NCBI RefSeq assembly: GCF_050286925.1
Contig: NZ_JBFWFX010000003.1
Coordinates: 1-64,000 of the forward strand
Reading direction: 5' to 3'
Source: Caloranaerobacter sp050286925
Lineage (GTDB): Bacteria > Bacillota > Clostridia > Tissierellales > Thermohalobacteraceae
Length of the DNA: 64,000 nt
The position numbers and the translations under genes are program-made. The notes under the pieces were generated by a model, which was given only the letters and a program-made list of their open reading frames with translations, had not been told where the DNA came from and searched no databases. Positions 16,308 to 25,202 of the stretch are shown here, piece by piece (the stretch's first letter is position 1; each line of letters starts with the position of its first letter).

Positions 16308-16372
16308 TTAACAAATACTTAACATTAGATTAACACAAAATAAACTAAAGTATTAAATTCTTAAATTATAAT
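16308..16372 (+). promoter_or_regulatory. Second Pho box and promoter, before pstC
   Basis: Perfect TTAACA repeats at 16308, 16319 and 16330, then a degenerate TAAACT at 16341, all with an 11-bp period. TATAAT lies at 16367-16372, again 20 bp after the last repeat, the same spacing as at pstS. Confidence 0.85.
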
Positions 16373-16408
16373 TATTATATGATTTAGCAAAAGACTGGAG
16401 GTTTATTT

Positions 16409-17329
16409 ATGAGCAAAATTACTAGTAGCGATAAAAAAAATAATCCGTTAAAAAAGGTATACATGGTCGAAACAGTTATATCAAAGATTTTATTTATTTT
16501 TGTTATGGTTTCTATTGCAACTACAATTGGTATAGTATGGATATTATCTTATGAAACAGTTCAGTTCTTTCGTGAAGTATCAATAGTTGAATTCTTAACT
16601 GGAACAGAATGGACAGCTTTATTTAGTCCACCTAAATATGGTGTTTTACCTTTAGTAGGTGGAACATTGATGATAGCTTTTTTCTCAAGCATTATTTCAA
16701 TACCTATAGGATTAGGAAGTGCTATTTATTTAAGCGAATATGCTTCAAAAAAAACTAGGAAAATACTTAAACCAGTATTAGAAATACTTGCTGGTATTCC
16801 AACGATAGTTTATGGTTATTTTGCATTAACTTTTATAACACCAGCAATCAGAAACATTTTTCCAGAAGCTAATATTTTTAATGCTTTAAGTGCAAGTATA
16901 GCAGTTGGTATAATGATAATTCCTATGGTTTCATCATTAAGCGAAGATGCGATGAATGCAGTACCTAATTCATTACGTGAAGGTGCTTATGCATTAGGAT
17001 GTACTAGGTTTGAAGTAGCAACTAAAGTCGTTATTCCTGCAGCGTTATCTAGTATAATTGCTTCATTTGTTTTGGCTATATCGAGAGCTATTGGAGAAAC
17101 TATGATTGTAACACTAGCTGCTGGTTCAACTCCTAAATTGACTTTAAATCCATTAGAGAGTATACAGACAATGACAGCTTTTATAGTTCAGGTAGCTTCT
17201 GGCGATATAGTTCATGGTAGTGTGATGTATAAGACAATATTTGCTGTTGGAATGTTACTTTTCATAATAACTCTATTAATGAATGTAATATCTAAAATTA
17301 TCATTAAGAAATACAGGGAGGAGTATTAA
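16409..17329 (+). CDS. pstC: Phosphate ABC transporter permease PstC
   Basis: A 306-residue membrane protein with about six helices. The binding-protein-dependent transport signature (EGAYALGCTRFEVATKVVIPAA) contacts PstB. The family ending VMYKTIFAVGMLLFIITLLMN is present. GGAGG lies before ATG 16409. Its TAA stop overlaps the ATG of pstA by one base (TAATGA), so the permease subunits are translationally coupled. Confidence 0.96.
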   Translation: MSKITSSDKKNNPLKKVYMVETVISKILFIFVMVSIATTIGIVWILSYETVQFFREVSIVEFLTGTEWTALFSPPKYGVLPLVGGTLMIAFFSSIISIPIGLGSAIYLSEYASKKTRKILKPVLEILAGIPTIVYGYFALTFITPAIRNIFPEANIFNALSASIAVGIMIIPMVSSLSEDAMNAVPNSLREGAYALGCTRFEVATKVVIPAALSSIIASFVLAISRAIGETMIVTLAAGSTPKLTLNPLESIQTMTAFIVQVASGDIVHGSVMYKTIFAVGMLLFIITLLMNVISKIIIKKYREEY

Positions 17330-18186
17330 TGACTAATCTTCAGAAAAGGAAGTTGCAGGATAAAATTTTTCATATGCTTGTTTTATTAGCAACTTTATTT
17401 GGTTTAGTCGTTTTAGTAATTCTATTAAAAGAGATACTAAGTGATGGATTAAAATGGATAAATATAGATTTTTTTAGAAATTTCGCTTCTAGATTTCCAA
17501 AGAAATCGGGGATTAAAGCTCCATTATTTGGGAGTTTGTGGATTATTGCATTGACTGCTCTATTTGCTTTTCCAATAGGGGTAGGTTCAGCTTTATATTT
17601 AGAAGAATATCTACCAAAGAACTGGTTAACTAATTTAATTCAAGTAAATATATCGAATCTAGCAGGAGTACCTTCTATAGTTTTCGGTATACTTGGATTA
17701 GGTATTTTTGTAAACACTTTGGGTTTTGGAAGAAGTATTTTATCAGGTGCATTAACATTAGCGTTATTGATATTACCTGTAATTATAGTTTCAGCTCAAG
17801 AAGCAATAAAAAGTGTACCAAAAGAACTTAAACATGGAGCTTATGCTCTAGGATGTACTAAGTGGCAGATGATTACTGGTGTATTACTGCCTTATGCTAT
17901 GCCTGGAATTTTAACAGGTACTATTTTAGCAATTGCAAGAGCATTAGGTGAGACTGCACCATTACTTATGGTAGGAGCAGTAACTTTTATAGCTTATACT
18001 CCTGAAGGGATATTTGATTCATTTACTACATTACCGATGCAAATATATAGCTGGACTTCAAAGCCAAAGGTTGATTTCCATCATATAGCAGCAGCGGCTA
18101 TTATAGTATTACTAGTATTGTTATTAGGTATAAATTCATTGGCTATATATTTGCGTAACAGGTACCAAAGTAGGGTGTCAAGGTAA
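17329..18186 (+). CDS. pstA: Phosphate ABC transporter permease PstA
   Basis: A 285-residue six-helix permease. The coupling loop is KHGAYALGCTKWQMITGVLLP, preceded by PSIVFGILGLGIFV, which is typical of PstA. The conserved ARALGETAPLLMVGA segment is present. It pairs with PstC to form the transmembrane channel. It starts inside the pstC stop codon and is followed 18 bp later by pstB. Confidence 0.96.
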   Translation: MTNLQKRKLQDKIFHMLVLLATLFGLVVLVILLKEILSDGLKWINIDFFRNFASRFPKKSGIKAPLFGSLWIIALTALFAFPIGVGSALYLEEYLPKNWLTNLIQVNISNLAGVPSIVFGILGLGIFVNTLGFGRSILSGALTLALLILPVIIVSAQEAIKSVPKELKHGAYALGCTKWQMITGVLLPYAMPGILTGTILAIARALGETAPLLMVGAVTFIAYTPEGIFDSFTTLPMQIYSWTSKPKVDFHHIAAAAIIVLLVLLLGINSLAIYLRNRYQSRVSR

Positions 18187-18204
18187 AATTTAAGGAGGGT
18201 TATA

Positions 18205-18960
18205 ATGAATAAAAAAATTCAAGTAAAAAATTTGAACTTCTATTATGGGAATTTCCATGCATTAAAGAATATAAATTTAGATATAGAAGAAAATAAGGTA
18301 ACAGCCTTAATAGGACCTTCAGGTTGTGGGAAATCTACTTTTTTAAGAACGATAAACAGAATGAACGATTTAATTGAGGGTACAAGACATGATGGGGAAA
18401 TAATATACGAAGGAAAAGATATATATGATCCTGATGTAGATGTTGTAGAATTAAGAAGAAAAATAGGAATGGTATTTCAAAAACCGAACCCGTTTCCTAA
18501 ATCAATTTATGAGAATATAGTATTCGGGCCAAAGAGACATGGCATAAAAAATAAATCAAGGTTGGATGAGATAGTAGAGAAGAGTTTAAAAGCTGCAGCA
18601 CTTTGGGATGAAGTAAAAGATAGGTTGAATAGTTCGGCTTGGTCTTTATCAGGTGGGCAACAACAGAGACTATGTATTGCAAGAGCTTTAGCTATGGAAC
18701 CTGATGTACTTTTGATGGATGAACCTACTTCTGCATTAGATCCTGTAGCTACTTTGAGAATAGAAGAGCTAATAGAGGATCTTAAAAAGAGATATACTAT
18801 AATTATAGTAACACATTCTATGCAACAGGCTGGTAGGATATCAGATAATACTGCATTTTTTTTAATGGGTGAGCTTATTGAATATGGTAGTACTAAGAAG
18901 ATATTTACAAAGCCTGAGGATAAAAGGACAGAAGACTATATTACAGGTAGATTTGGTTAA
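18205..18960 (+). CDS. pstB: Phosphate ABC transporter ATPase PstB
   Basis: A 251-residue ABC ATPase: Walker A GPSGCGKST near residues 37-45, signature LSGGQQQRLCIARALAMEPD, Walker B VLLMDEPTSALDP and switch His in VTHSMQQA. The insert NRMNDLIEGTRHDGEI is diagnostic of PstB. AAGGAGGG precedes ATG 18205. It is 11 bp from phoU. Confidence 0.98.
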   Translation: MNKKIQVKNLNFYYGNFHALKNINLDIEENKVTALIGPSGCGKSTFLRTINRMNDLIEGTRHDGEIIYEGKDIYDPDVDVVELRRKIGMVFQKPNPFPKSIYENIVFGPKRHGIKNKSRLDEIVEKSLKAAALWDEVKDRLNSSAWSLSGGQQQRLCIARALAMEPDVLLMDEPTSALDPVATLRIEELIEDLKKRYTIIIVTHSMQQAGRISDNTAFFLMGELIEYGSTKKIFTKPEDKRTEDYITGRFG

Positions 18961-18971
18961 GGAGTGGGATT

Positions 18972-19619
18972 ATGAGAAAACATTTTGACCTGCAATTAAA
19001 AGAATTACATGATTCTCTCTTAACAATGGGAGCTATGGTAGAAGAAGCAATAGATATAGCAGCCCAATCTCTAATAGAACAAGATGTTGAGAAAGCTAAA
19101 AAAGTTATAGAAAATGATGATAACATTGATGCTCTAGAAGTACAAATAGAAGAAAAATGTTTAGACTTGATAGCCCTCCAACAGCCCATTGCAAGAGATT
19201 TGAGAAGAATAATTACAATTTTAAAAATAATAACGGATTTAGAAAGAATAGGCGATCATGCAGTAAATATTGCTGAAGTTGTAATAAAAATAGGTAAAGA
19301 AAAGTTTATAAAACCACTAATAGATATTCCTAAAATGGCTGATATAGTGAAGAAAATGGTAAAAAGCAGTTTAAATAGTTATATTAAAGAAGATTTAAAG
19401 CTAGCTAAAGAAGTAGCTCAAATGGATGAAATCGTAGATAACATATATAAAGATATTTATATTGAACTGTTAGAGCTTTTAACCGAAAATGGGGAAAATA
19501 TATCTCAAACAATTAATTTATTGTTAATAGGTAGATATCTTGAAAGAGTAGCAGACCATACTACTAATATTTGTGAAAGAATTATATATATGATTAATGG
19601 AGAAAGGGTATCATATTAA
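18972..19619 (+). CDS. phoU: Phosphate signalling protein PhoU
   Basis: A 215-residue all-helical protein with two PhoU repeats, each with the metal-site pattern (EKCLDLIALQQPIARDLRRI, then TDLERIGDHAVNIAE; in the second repeat LLIGRYLERVADHTTNICER). It restrains PstSCAB and the Pho kinase when phosphate is plentiful. It is the last gene of the pst operon, ended by a strong hairpin. GGAG precedes ATG 18972. Confidence 0.96.
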   Translation: MRKHFDLQLKELHDSLLTMGAMVEEAIDIAAQSLIEQDVEKAKKVIENDDNIDALEVQIEEKCLDLIALQQPIARDLRRIITILKIITDLERIGDHAVNIAEVVIKIGKEKFIKPLIDIPKMADIVKKMVKSSLNSYIKEDLKLAKEVAQMDEIVDNIYKDIYIELLELLTENGENISQTINLLLIGRYLERVADHTTNICERIIYMINGERVSY

Positions 19620-19638
19620 AGTTATTATATAACGATTA

Positions 19639-19685
19639 CGGCAGAAAATTTTACCTCTTTAGAGGTTGAATTTTCTGCCGTTTTA
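19639..19685 (+). terminator. Terminator of the pst operon
   Basis: Arms CGGCAGAAAATT (19639-19650) and AATTTTCTGCCG (19669-19680) are perfect complements, enclose a smaller CCTC/GAGG stem, and are followed by TTTT. Confidence 0.85.
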
Positions 19686-19775
19686 GTATTTGTACAAGCA
19701 TAACAATTGAAGATTTTGTTCTTTTTTTGTTTAAAATTTTTGAATATGTAAATCCTATATTTAGGAGGTGGCAAA

Positions 19776-20294
19776 ATGGTAAGAAAAAATAAATTATTAA
19801 TTGCATTATTTACATTCACTATGATTATAACAATATTTACCTATGGTTGTAGAAAAGCGGAAAAACCAAATTTACCAAGTCCTAATCAAGAAGATAGAAA
19901 TATAATAGATAATGAAATTGAAAGAAAAGATTTAGATGTTGTTGAAGAAAAATCAGATAAGGCTTTATCTACAAGAGCAGAAAAAATTGCAGATAGTATT
20001 GTAGACTTGCCAGGTGTAGATGATGCAACAGTAGTAATAACTGGAAATACTGCATTGGTAGGAGTTGATATTGAAGAAGAGTTGGAAGGAAAAGTTGTTA
20101 CAGATTTGAAAAAACAAATAGTAACAAGGGTAAAACAAATTGATAAAAATATTAAAAATGTAACTGTAACTGCTGACCCTGATTTATTTGAAAGAATAGA
20201 CGATATTGCTCAGGAAATAAATAGAGGTAGAGGTATGAGTGAATTTACAGATGAAGTGAAAGAGATTATACGTAGAATAACACCTAGTATGTAG
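19776..20294 (+). CDS. YhcN/YlaJ-family sporulation lipoprotein
   Basis: A 172-residue lipoprotein. The signal peptide ends at the lipobox YGC (Cys25). The mature protein has the YhcN/YlaJ domain (TRAEKIADSIVDLPGVDDATVVITGNTALVGVDIE, then VKQIDKNIKNVTVTADPDLFERI). Such proteins sit in the spore inner membrane and affect germination or outgrowth in Bacillus. AGGAGGTGG precedes ATG 19776. A separate transcript is likely, since it lies between two terminators. Confidence 0.9.
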   Translation: MVRKNKLLIALFTFTMIITIFTYGCRKAEKPNLPSPNQEDRNIIDNEIERKDLDVVEEKSDKALSTRAEKIADSIVDLPGVDDATVVITGNTALVGVDIEEELEGKVVTDLKKQIVTRVKQIDKNIKNVTVTADPDLFERIDDIAQEINRGRGMSEFTDEVKEIIRRITPSM

Positions 20295-20298
20295 AAAT

Positions 20299-20320
20299 CC
20301 GGTCAATTGACCGGGTTTTA
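20299..20320 (+). terminator. Terminator after the YhcN/YlaJ gene
   Basis: The 16-bp perfect palindrome CCGGTCAATTGACCGG (20299-20314) is followed by GTTTTATATTTTTT. Confidence 0.8.
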
Positions 20321-20438
20321 TATTTTTTAAAATAATGTCGATTTTATTGAAATTTTATCTAGCATGTTTACATGATAGAATCGTTAAAAACCTTAGGATA
20401 ATTTCAAAGGATAATTTCAAATGAAATTTCTGTAAATC

Positions 20439-20981
20439 CTATTTTATTTTATAGGCTAAAGAGTTAAATATACTATCGATGTATTTTAGATCTATATTCT
20501 TATCTGATGTTCTATATCTGTTGTAGTTATGAATAGTTTTATAAATTGTAAGGTTTGGCTTTTTCTTTTCTTTTACAATGGTTTCAAGAGAAATTGTTAA
20601 AAACTCACTATTTAATATTCTAATGGTTAAACTTTCGTAAGTTTTACTGTTTTCAAGCTGAATGGTATAGGAAGTATCACTGTAATTATCAGAAATTCTT
20701 TCATTACAATTTAAAAGTTTAAAATTATCAAAATAAGCAATTATTTTATCTATTTTTTTTATGTCATTATCTTTTCTTACTGAAACTATACGATAACCAG
20801 ATTCTTTCATTATTAATAATTTATCAAATTGTTTATCCGCGCAATTTTTCAATATTAAATTACTTAATACATTAGAATGTTTGTTTGGGAATAAATAATT
20901 TTTGTTAATAATAACTAAGGCTGCAACAATCAAAAAAATTTCTAGCCAGATTATTATTTTTTTGCTCCCAGCTGGTTCCAC
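20439..20981 (-). CDS. Membrane-anchored protein of unknown function
   Basis: A 180-residue protein with one N-terminal membrane helix (residues 9-26) followed by a ~150-residue extracytoplasmic domain of mixed alpha/beta character with no recognised family. Topology suggests the bulk is outside the membrane. GTG start with AAGGTG 5 nt upstream on the minus strand; an out-of-frame ATG overlaps it. It stands alone on the minus strand, convergent with the YhcN/YlaJ gene. Its role is unknown. Confidence 0.65.
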   Translation of the reverse strand: MEPAGSKKIIIWLEIFLIVAALVIINKNYLFPNKHSNVLSNLILKNCADKQFDKLLIMKESGYRIVSVRKDNDIKKIDKIIAYFDNFKLLNCNERISDNYSDTSYTIQLENSKTYESLTIRILNSEFLTISLETIVKEKKKPNLTIYKTIHNYNRYRTSDKNIDLKYIDSIFNSLAYKIK

Positions 20982-20989
20982 ATAATCAC

Positions 20990-21322
20990 CTTCTTTAAAA
21001 TATTACAATTTCATTATACAAAAAATATGCAAACCTGTAAATTATTATCGTTTTATAAGTTTGTAATTTGCACTAAATTTTATTTTAAAGAATTATTTAA
21101 CCACAAAATTATTTTAATTGGCAAAACATATTTTGTTGACTTTAATTTGATCTGCCTTGCATTTAAAAGGCTTAGTTCTAAACAAGACGTAAATATACAT
21201 AAATTTATAAAAAAGCCTTCTATTATTTGCAGCTAATAGCAATTAGTTATTAATTGACTATATGCTATTAACAGTTAAATAACGGAATTTGCAAATAAAT
21301 TCTGAATAAAGTAGGTGACGTT
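20990..21322. other. Non-coding stretch before the ferrochelatase-like gene
   Basis: Apart from the hairpin at 21232-21272 I see no supported gene. A 69-codon open frame at 21027-21236 has no SD and an unconvincing composition. Confidence 0.5.
21232..21272 (+). repeat. Hairpin of the GCTAATAGC repeat family
   Basis: GCTAATAGCA (21232-21241) pairs with TGCTATTAAC (21263-21272) with one mismatch. The GCTAATAGC core is shared with hairpins at 16244 and 58613. No strong T tract follows. Confidence 0.5.
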
Positions 21323-22510
21323 ATGTCAGGTATTAATAGTTTAAATAAATTATTATTTTACATTATTATGTTCATTTTTTTTAGTGTATTATTTTTTGTA
21401 TATGATAATACTTTAGAAAATATCTTTTTGCTTCTTTCATTCATTGGTTTTATTAATATGTTAGAACAGAGAAAAATTTTTAGGGCTAAAAAGAATATCT
21501 TTTTACTTATTGGTATAATTTTAATAACTTATATATTGTCTATATCATTTTTATTTACTCAGAAATATAATATGAAAATTGGTAGTTTGAATACTTATCG
21601 ACGAAAAGAGGATAAAGCTGTGTTATTAGTTGTCGAAGGCGAAAGCCCTGTATATATACCTTCAAAAGCTATAACTAATATCTGGTTAAACGAAAGTTTT
21701 TTAAGCAAAATAAGTATGCCCTATCAATTATATAATATTAAGAAAAATTATCATATGATTGGAAAGAGTGACTATAACAAAAATATACAAAAATTAGTTA
21801 ATAAGCTAAGAAATGGACTTTCAGAAGAGTATTATATAAATATTGCATATTTAAAAGATACAGAATATGTAGAAGAAAAAATATTTGATTTAGTAACTAA
21901 AGGGTATTATAAAATAATAATAGTACCTGTAATTGTTTCTGAAGGGAGTGAATTTGCTGGATTAAAAAAGAGAATTGAAAAACTTAGATTATATAATTAC
22001 AATGTGCAAATTAGATGGACTGAGCCTTTCTGGAACAGTGAATATTTAGTTATATCATATATAAACAAAATTTCAAGTAATGTAAATGCAAAAAAAATAA
22101 AAGATACGGGAATAGTATTAATAGGTCAGGGAGAGTCTAATAAAAGTAATTTGATTAAATCTATAAAACAGCAGATAATGTTTTCTAAAAAAGTAAAAAC
22201 ATATCTAGTTGAAGAATTAGGGATTGATGAATCTAAAATAAAAATAGCATGGTTTGATAAGTTAAAACCGGACTATGTTCAAGCGGTTAAAGAAGTGCTA
22301 GAGTATGGAGTCGGTGAAGTACTTTGTATATATTTAAAACCTACAACTACGAATATAGATAACAATATTATAGCTAATAAAATAAAAAGGCAAATAGACT
22401 TTCCAGAAGGTATTAAGATTAAAGTTATAGATGGTTTTTGTAATGATGATAATATTATTAAAGAAATAAGAAATAGGATTAGATTAGCAGATATGAAAGT
22501 CTGGAACTAA
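21323..22510 (+). CDS. Membrane-anchored ferrochelatase-like protein (putatively non-catalytic)
   Basis: A 395-residue protein. The first ~90 residues hold two to three membrane helices. The rest looks like the two-lobed chelatase fold: lobe 1 starts KAVLLVVEGESPVYIPSKA and ends in a G-YYKIIIVPVIVSEGSEFAG strand-loop; lobe 2 starts TGIVLIGQGESNKSNLIKSI, continues with KVKTYLVEELGIDESKIKIAWF and a G-VGEVLCIYLKPTT strand. In true ferrochelatases the second lobe begins with a catalytic SaHG histidine; here it is GQGES, so metal insertion activity is doubtful. The GTAGGTGACGTT leader gives a modest SD for ATG 21323. Downstream, 22 bp away, is the YmfF/YmfH pair. Fold assignment is by pattern only. 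Confidence 0.5.
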   Translation: MSGINSLNKLLFYIIMFIFFSVLFFVYDNTLENIFLLLSFIGFINMLEQRKIFRAKKNIFLLIGIILITYILSISFLFTQKYNMKIGSLNTYRRKEDKAVLLVVEGESPVYIPSKAITNIWLNESFLSKISMPYQLYNIKKNYHMIGKSDYNKNIQKLVNKLRNGLSEEYYINIAYLKDTEYVEEKIFDLVTKGYYKIIIVPVIVSEGSEFAGLKKRIEKLRLYNYNVQIRWTEPFWNSEYLVISYINKISSNVNAKKIKDTGIVLIGQGESNKSNLIKSIKQQIMFSKKVKTYLVEELGIDESKIKIAWFDKLKPDYVQAVKEVLEYGVGEVLCIYLKPTTTNIDNNIIANKIKRQIDFPEGIKIKVIDGFCNDDNIIKEIRNRIRLADMKVWN

Positions 22511-22532
22511 CAATGTATGGGAGGGTTGCATA

Positions 22533-23807
22533 TTGGCACTAAAAAATATAAGAAAGAAAATTGATGAAGGAGTAAATTTGAATCTAATTGTTACAGATAA
22601 ATTTAAATCTAATTTAATCAGTATTTATATTGTTAGACCATTGTTGCGTAGTGAAGTAACTAAAAATGCACTATTACCAATGGTTTTAAAAAGGGGTACA
22701 AAAAATTATAATACTTTTGCAGATATACAGAAAAAATTAGAAGATTTATTTGGTGCAAATTTGAGTGTAGATGTTACAAAGAAGGGTGAAAGACAAGTAA
22801 TTAGATTTACATTAGAAGGTCCAAATGATAAATATGTTTTAGTTAATAATTTAATTGAAGAAATGATTAAAATTCTAAATGAAATAATTAATAATCCTTT
22901 GTTAGAAAATGGAAGTTTTCTAAATGAATATGTAAATCAAGAAAAAGAAAATTTAAGAAAGAAAATTGAAAGTAGAATAAATGATAAGAAGATTTATTCA
23001 GTAGATAGATGTATTGAAGAAATGTGTAAGAATGAAAAGTATAGTCTTTATAAATATGGTTATGTAGAAGATTTAAAAGATATAGACAGCCAGACGCTAT
23101 ATAAGCACTATTTAACAGTTTTGAAATCAAGTCCTATAGAGATATGTGTTGTTGGAGACATAAATACTGATGTAGTTACTAAAACTTTTATAGAAAACTT
23201 TGAAATAAAAAGAGATAAAGTTATTGACATACAGAGAGAAAGTGTAATAAAAGAAGTTCATACTAAGAATTTAGTTCGTGAAGAGATGGATGTTAATCAA
23301 GGAAAGTTAACATTAGGCTTTAGAACTAATATACCGTATGAAGATAAGTTATACGAACCATTATTAGTCATGAACAATATACTTGGCGGTGGTCCTAATT
23401 CAAAATTGTTTATAAATGTGAGAGAAAAAGAAAGTTTAGCTTATTATATTTATTCAAGAGTACTAAAGTATAAGTCGTTGCTTATAATATCTTCAGGAAT
23501 AGAATTTGCCAATTATCAGAAAACATTAGATATAATAAAAGAGCAAGTAGAAGATATGAAATTAGGTAAATTTTCAGAGATTGAAATTAAGCAGGCAAAG
23601 AAATCTTTAATAACTTCGATAAAGTCTATAAAAGATAATAATTTTTCTCTTTCTGATTATTACTTAAGTAATATACTTGCAAATGATAATAGAAATATTG
23701 ATGAAATAGTCGAAAGAATACAAAATGTATCTAAAGATGAAATAGTGGAATCTGCTAAGAAATTAAGTTTAGATACAATATATTTTTTAACTAAAAGGGA
23801 AAAGTAG
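22533..23807 (+). CDS. ymfF: M16-family peptidase homologue, YmfF type (no zinc motif)
   Basis: A 424-residue M16-like protein. Where active M16 enzymes carry HxxEH it reads RGTKNYNTFADIQKKLEDLF, so it lacks the zinc ligands and is expected to be the non-catalytic partner. The C-terminal M16 domain is intact (NILGGGPNSKLFINVREKES, then LAYYIYSR). In Bacillus the ymfF-ymfH pair is linked to EF-P 5-aminopentanol modification. It starts at TTG after GGGAGG; the active partner follows 12 bp later. Confidence 0.9.
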   Translation: MALKNIRKKIDEGVNLNLIVTDKFKSNLISIYIVRPLLRSEVTKNALLPMVLKRGTKNYNTFADIQKKLEDLFGANLSVDVTKKGERQVIRFTLEGPNDKYVLVNNLIEEMIKILNEIINNPLLENGSFLNEYVNQEKENLRKKIESRINDKKIYSVDRCIEEMCKNEKYSLYKYGYVEDLKDIDSQTLYKHYLTVLKSSPIEICVVGDINTDVVTKTFIENFEIKRDKVIDIQRESVIKEVHTKNLVREEMDVNQGKLTLGFRTNIPYEDKLYEPLLVMNNILGGGPNSKLFINVREKESLAYYIYSRVLKYKSLLIISSGIEFANYQKTLDIIKEQVEDMKLGKFSEIEIKQAKKSLITSIKSIKDNNFSLSDYYLSNILANDNRNIDEIVERIQNVSKDEIVESAKKLSLDTIYFLTKREK

Positions 23808-23819
23808 GGAGGAATACTT

Positions 23820-25106
23820 TTGAAAACAGAAGTATTTAAACATGATAAATTAAATGAGAAACTTAATTTTGCAAAGTTAGATAGTGGTTTAAGCATTTTT
23901 CATATACCTAAAAAGGGTTATATAGAGAAGTATGCAATGTTTTCCACTAATTATGGTTCAAATGATAATAAGTTTATTCCTGTCGGAGAGACTGAAGTTA
24001 TAGAAGTACCTGAGGGTATAGCACATTTTTTAGAACATAAACTATTTGAAGAACCAACAGGCAATATATTTGCAAAGTTTTCAGAGTTAGGCTCATATGT
24101 AAATGCATTTACTAATTTTAACCAAACGTCATATTTATTTACTTGTACAGATCGATTTTATGAAAATCTAGAGCTTTTAGTGAAATTTGTACAGAATCCA
24201 TATTTTACAGATGAAAATGTTGAAAAAGAGAAAGGGATTATTGAGCAAGAGATTAGGATGTATGATGATTCACCTAATTGGAAGGTATTTTTTAATTGTT
24301 TAAAAGGTATGTATCACTATCATCCAGTTAAAATTGATATTGCAGGAACAGTTGAAAGCATAAAGAAAATCAATAAGGAGTTTTTATATAAATGTTATAA
24401 TACGTTTTACAGTTTAGAAAATATGGTACTTGTTATGGTAGGGGATTTTGATTTTGAAAAAGCTTTAGAAGTTGTGGAAAATACTTTGAAGAATAGTAAG
24501 TCAAAAGGGGATTTAAATATAAAAAGATTTTATCCAAAAGAGCCTAAAAATATCAAGGAAAGTATTTTAGAAGAGAGTTTACAAGTTTCATCTCCACTAT
24601 TTAATATTGGATTTAAAGATATAGATTTAGGGTATGACGGCGATATGCTATTAAAAAAAGAAATTGAAACTAACATATTGTTAGACTTATTGTTTGGAAG
24701 AAGTTCTGAGTTATATCAAAAATTATATGAAAATGGTTTAATAAATAATACTTTTGGAAGTCAGTATATTGGGTATAAGGATTATGGACATTCTATAATA
24801 GGTGGAGAGTCTATTAAACCTAAAGAAGTTCTAGAAATCATACTTAAATATTTGGAAAAAACTAAAATAAATGGCTTAAACAAAACAGATTTTATGAGAA
24901 TTAAGAAAAAATTCTTAGGTTATCACATAATGGATTTTGATTCAATAGAATTTATTGCTAATTCTTTTACATCTTATTATTTTAAAAATACATCTTTATT
25001 TAAATATATGAATATACTTGAAAATATAAGTTTAGAAGATTTGCAGAAAAGATTAGAAAAACATTTTAGAGAGGATAATTTTGTAATTTCAATAGTAAAT
25101 CCTTAA
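23820..25106 (+). CDS. ymfH: M16-family zinc peptidase, YmfH type
   Basis: A 428-residue M16 peptidase with the inverted zinc motif HFLEH at residues 69-73 and the downstream glutamate region EKEKGIIEQEIRMYDDSPNW. The C-terminal half is the second M16 domain. It probably forms a heterodimer with the zinc-less YmfF protein encoded upstream, as processing peptidases do. It starts at TTG 23820 with GGAGGA at 23809-23814. A terminator follows before lgt. Confidence 0.92.
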   Translation: MKTEVFKHDKLNEKLNFAKLDSGLSIFHIPKKGYIEKYAMFSTNYGSNDNKFIPVGETEVIEVPEGIAHFLEHKLFEEPTGNIFAKFSELGSYVNAFTNFNQTSYLFTCTDRFYENLELLVKFVQNPYFTDENVEKEKGIIEQEIRMYDDSPNWKVFFNCLKGMYHYHPVKIDIAGTVESIKKINKEFLYKCYNTFYSLENMVLVMVGDFDFEKALEVVENTLKNSKSKGDLNIKRFYPKEPKNIKESILEESLQVSSPLFNIGFKDIDLGYDGDMLLKKEIETNILLDLLFGRSSELYQKLYENGLINNTFGSQYIGYKDYGHSIIGGESIKPKEVLEIILKYLEKTKINGLNKTDFMRIKKKFLGYHIMDFDSIEFIANSFTSYYFKNTSLFKYMNILENISLEDLQKRLEKHFREDNFVISIVNP

Positions 25107-25155
25107 GATTTTATTGACTAATTATATTTAGAAAAATATAATAGAGATGTATGTT

Positions 25156-25183
25156 AGCTACTAGATTTCTAGTAGCTTCAATT
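25156..25183 (+). terminator. Hairpin between ymfH and lgt
   Basis: AGCTACTAG (25156-25164) and CTAGTAGCT (25169-25177) pair perfectly around ATTT, followed by TCAATTTTATTT. Confidence 0.65.
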
Positions 25184-25202
25184 TTATTTGAGGAGTGATT
25201 GT

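Noticed and set aside
21027..21236. 69-codon plus-strand frame after the divergent membrane gene
   Set aside because: No SD, Phe/Lys-rich random-looking composition, and it overlaps a hairpin repeat.
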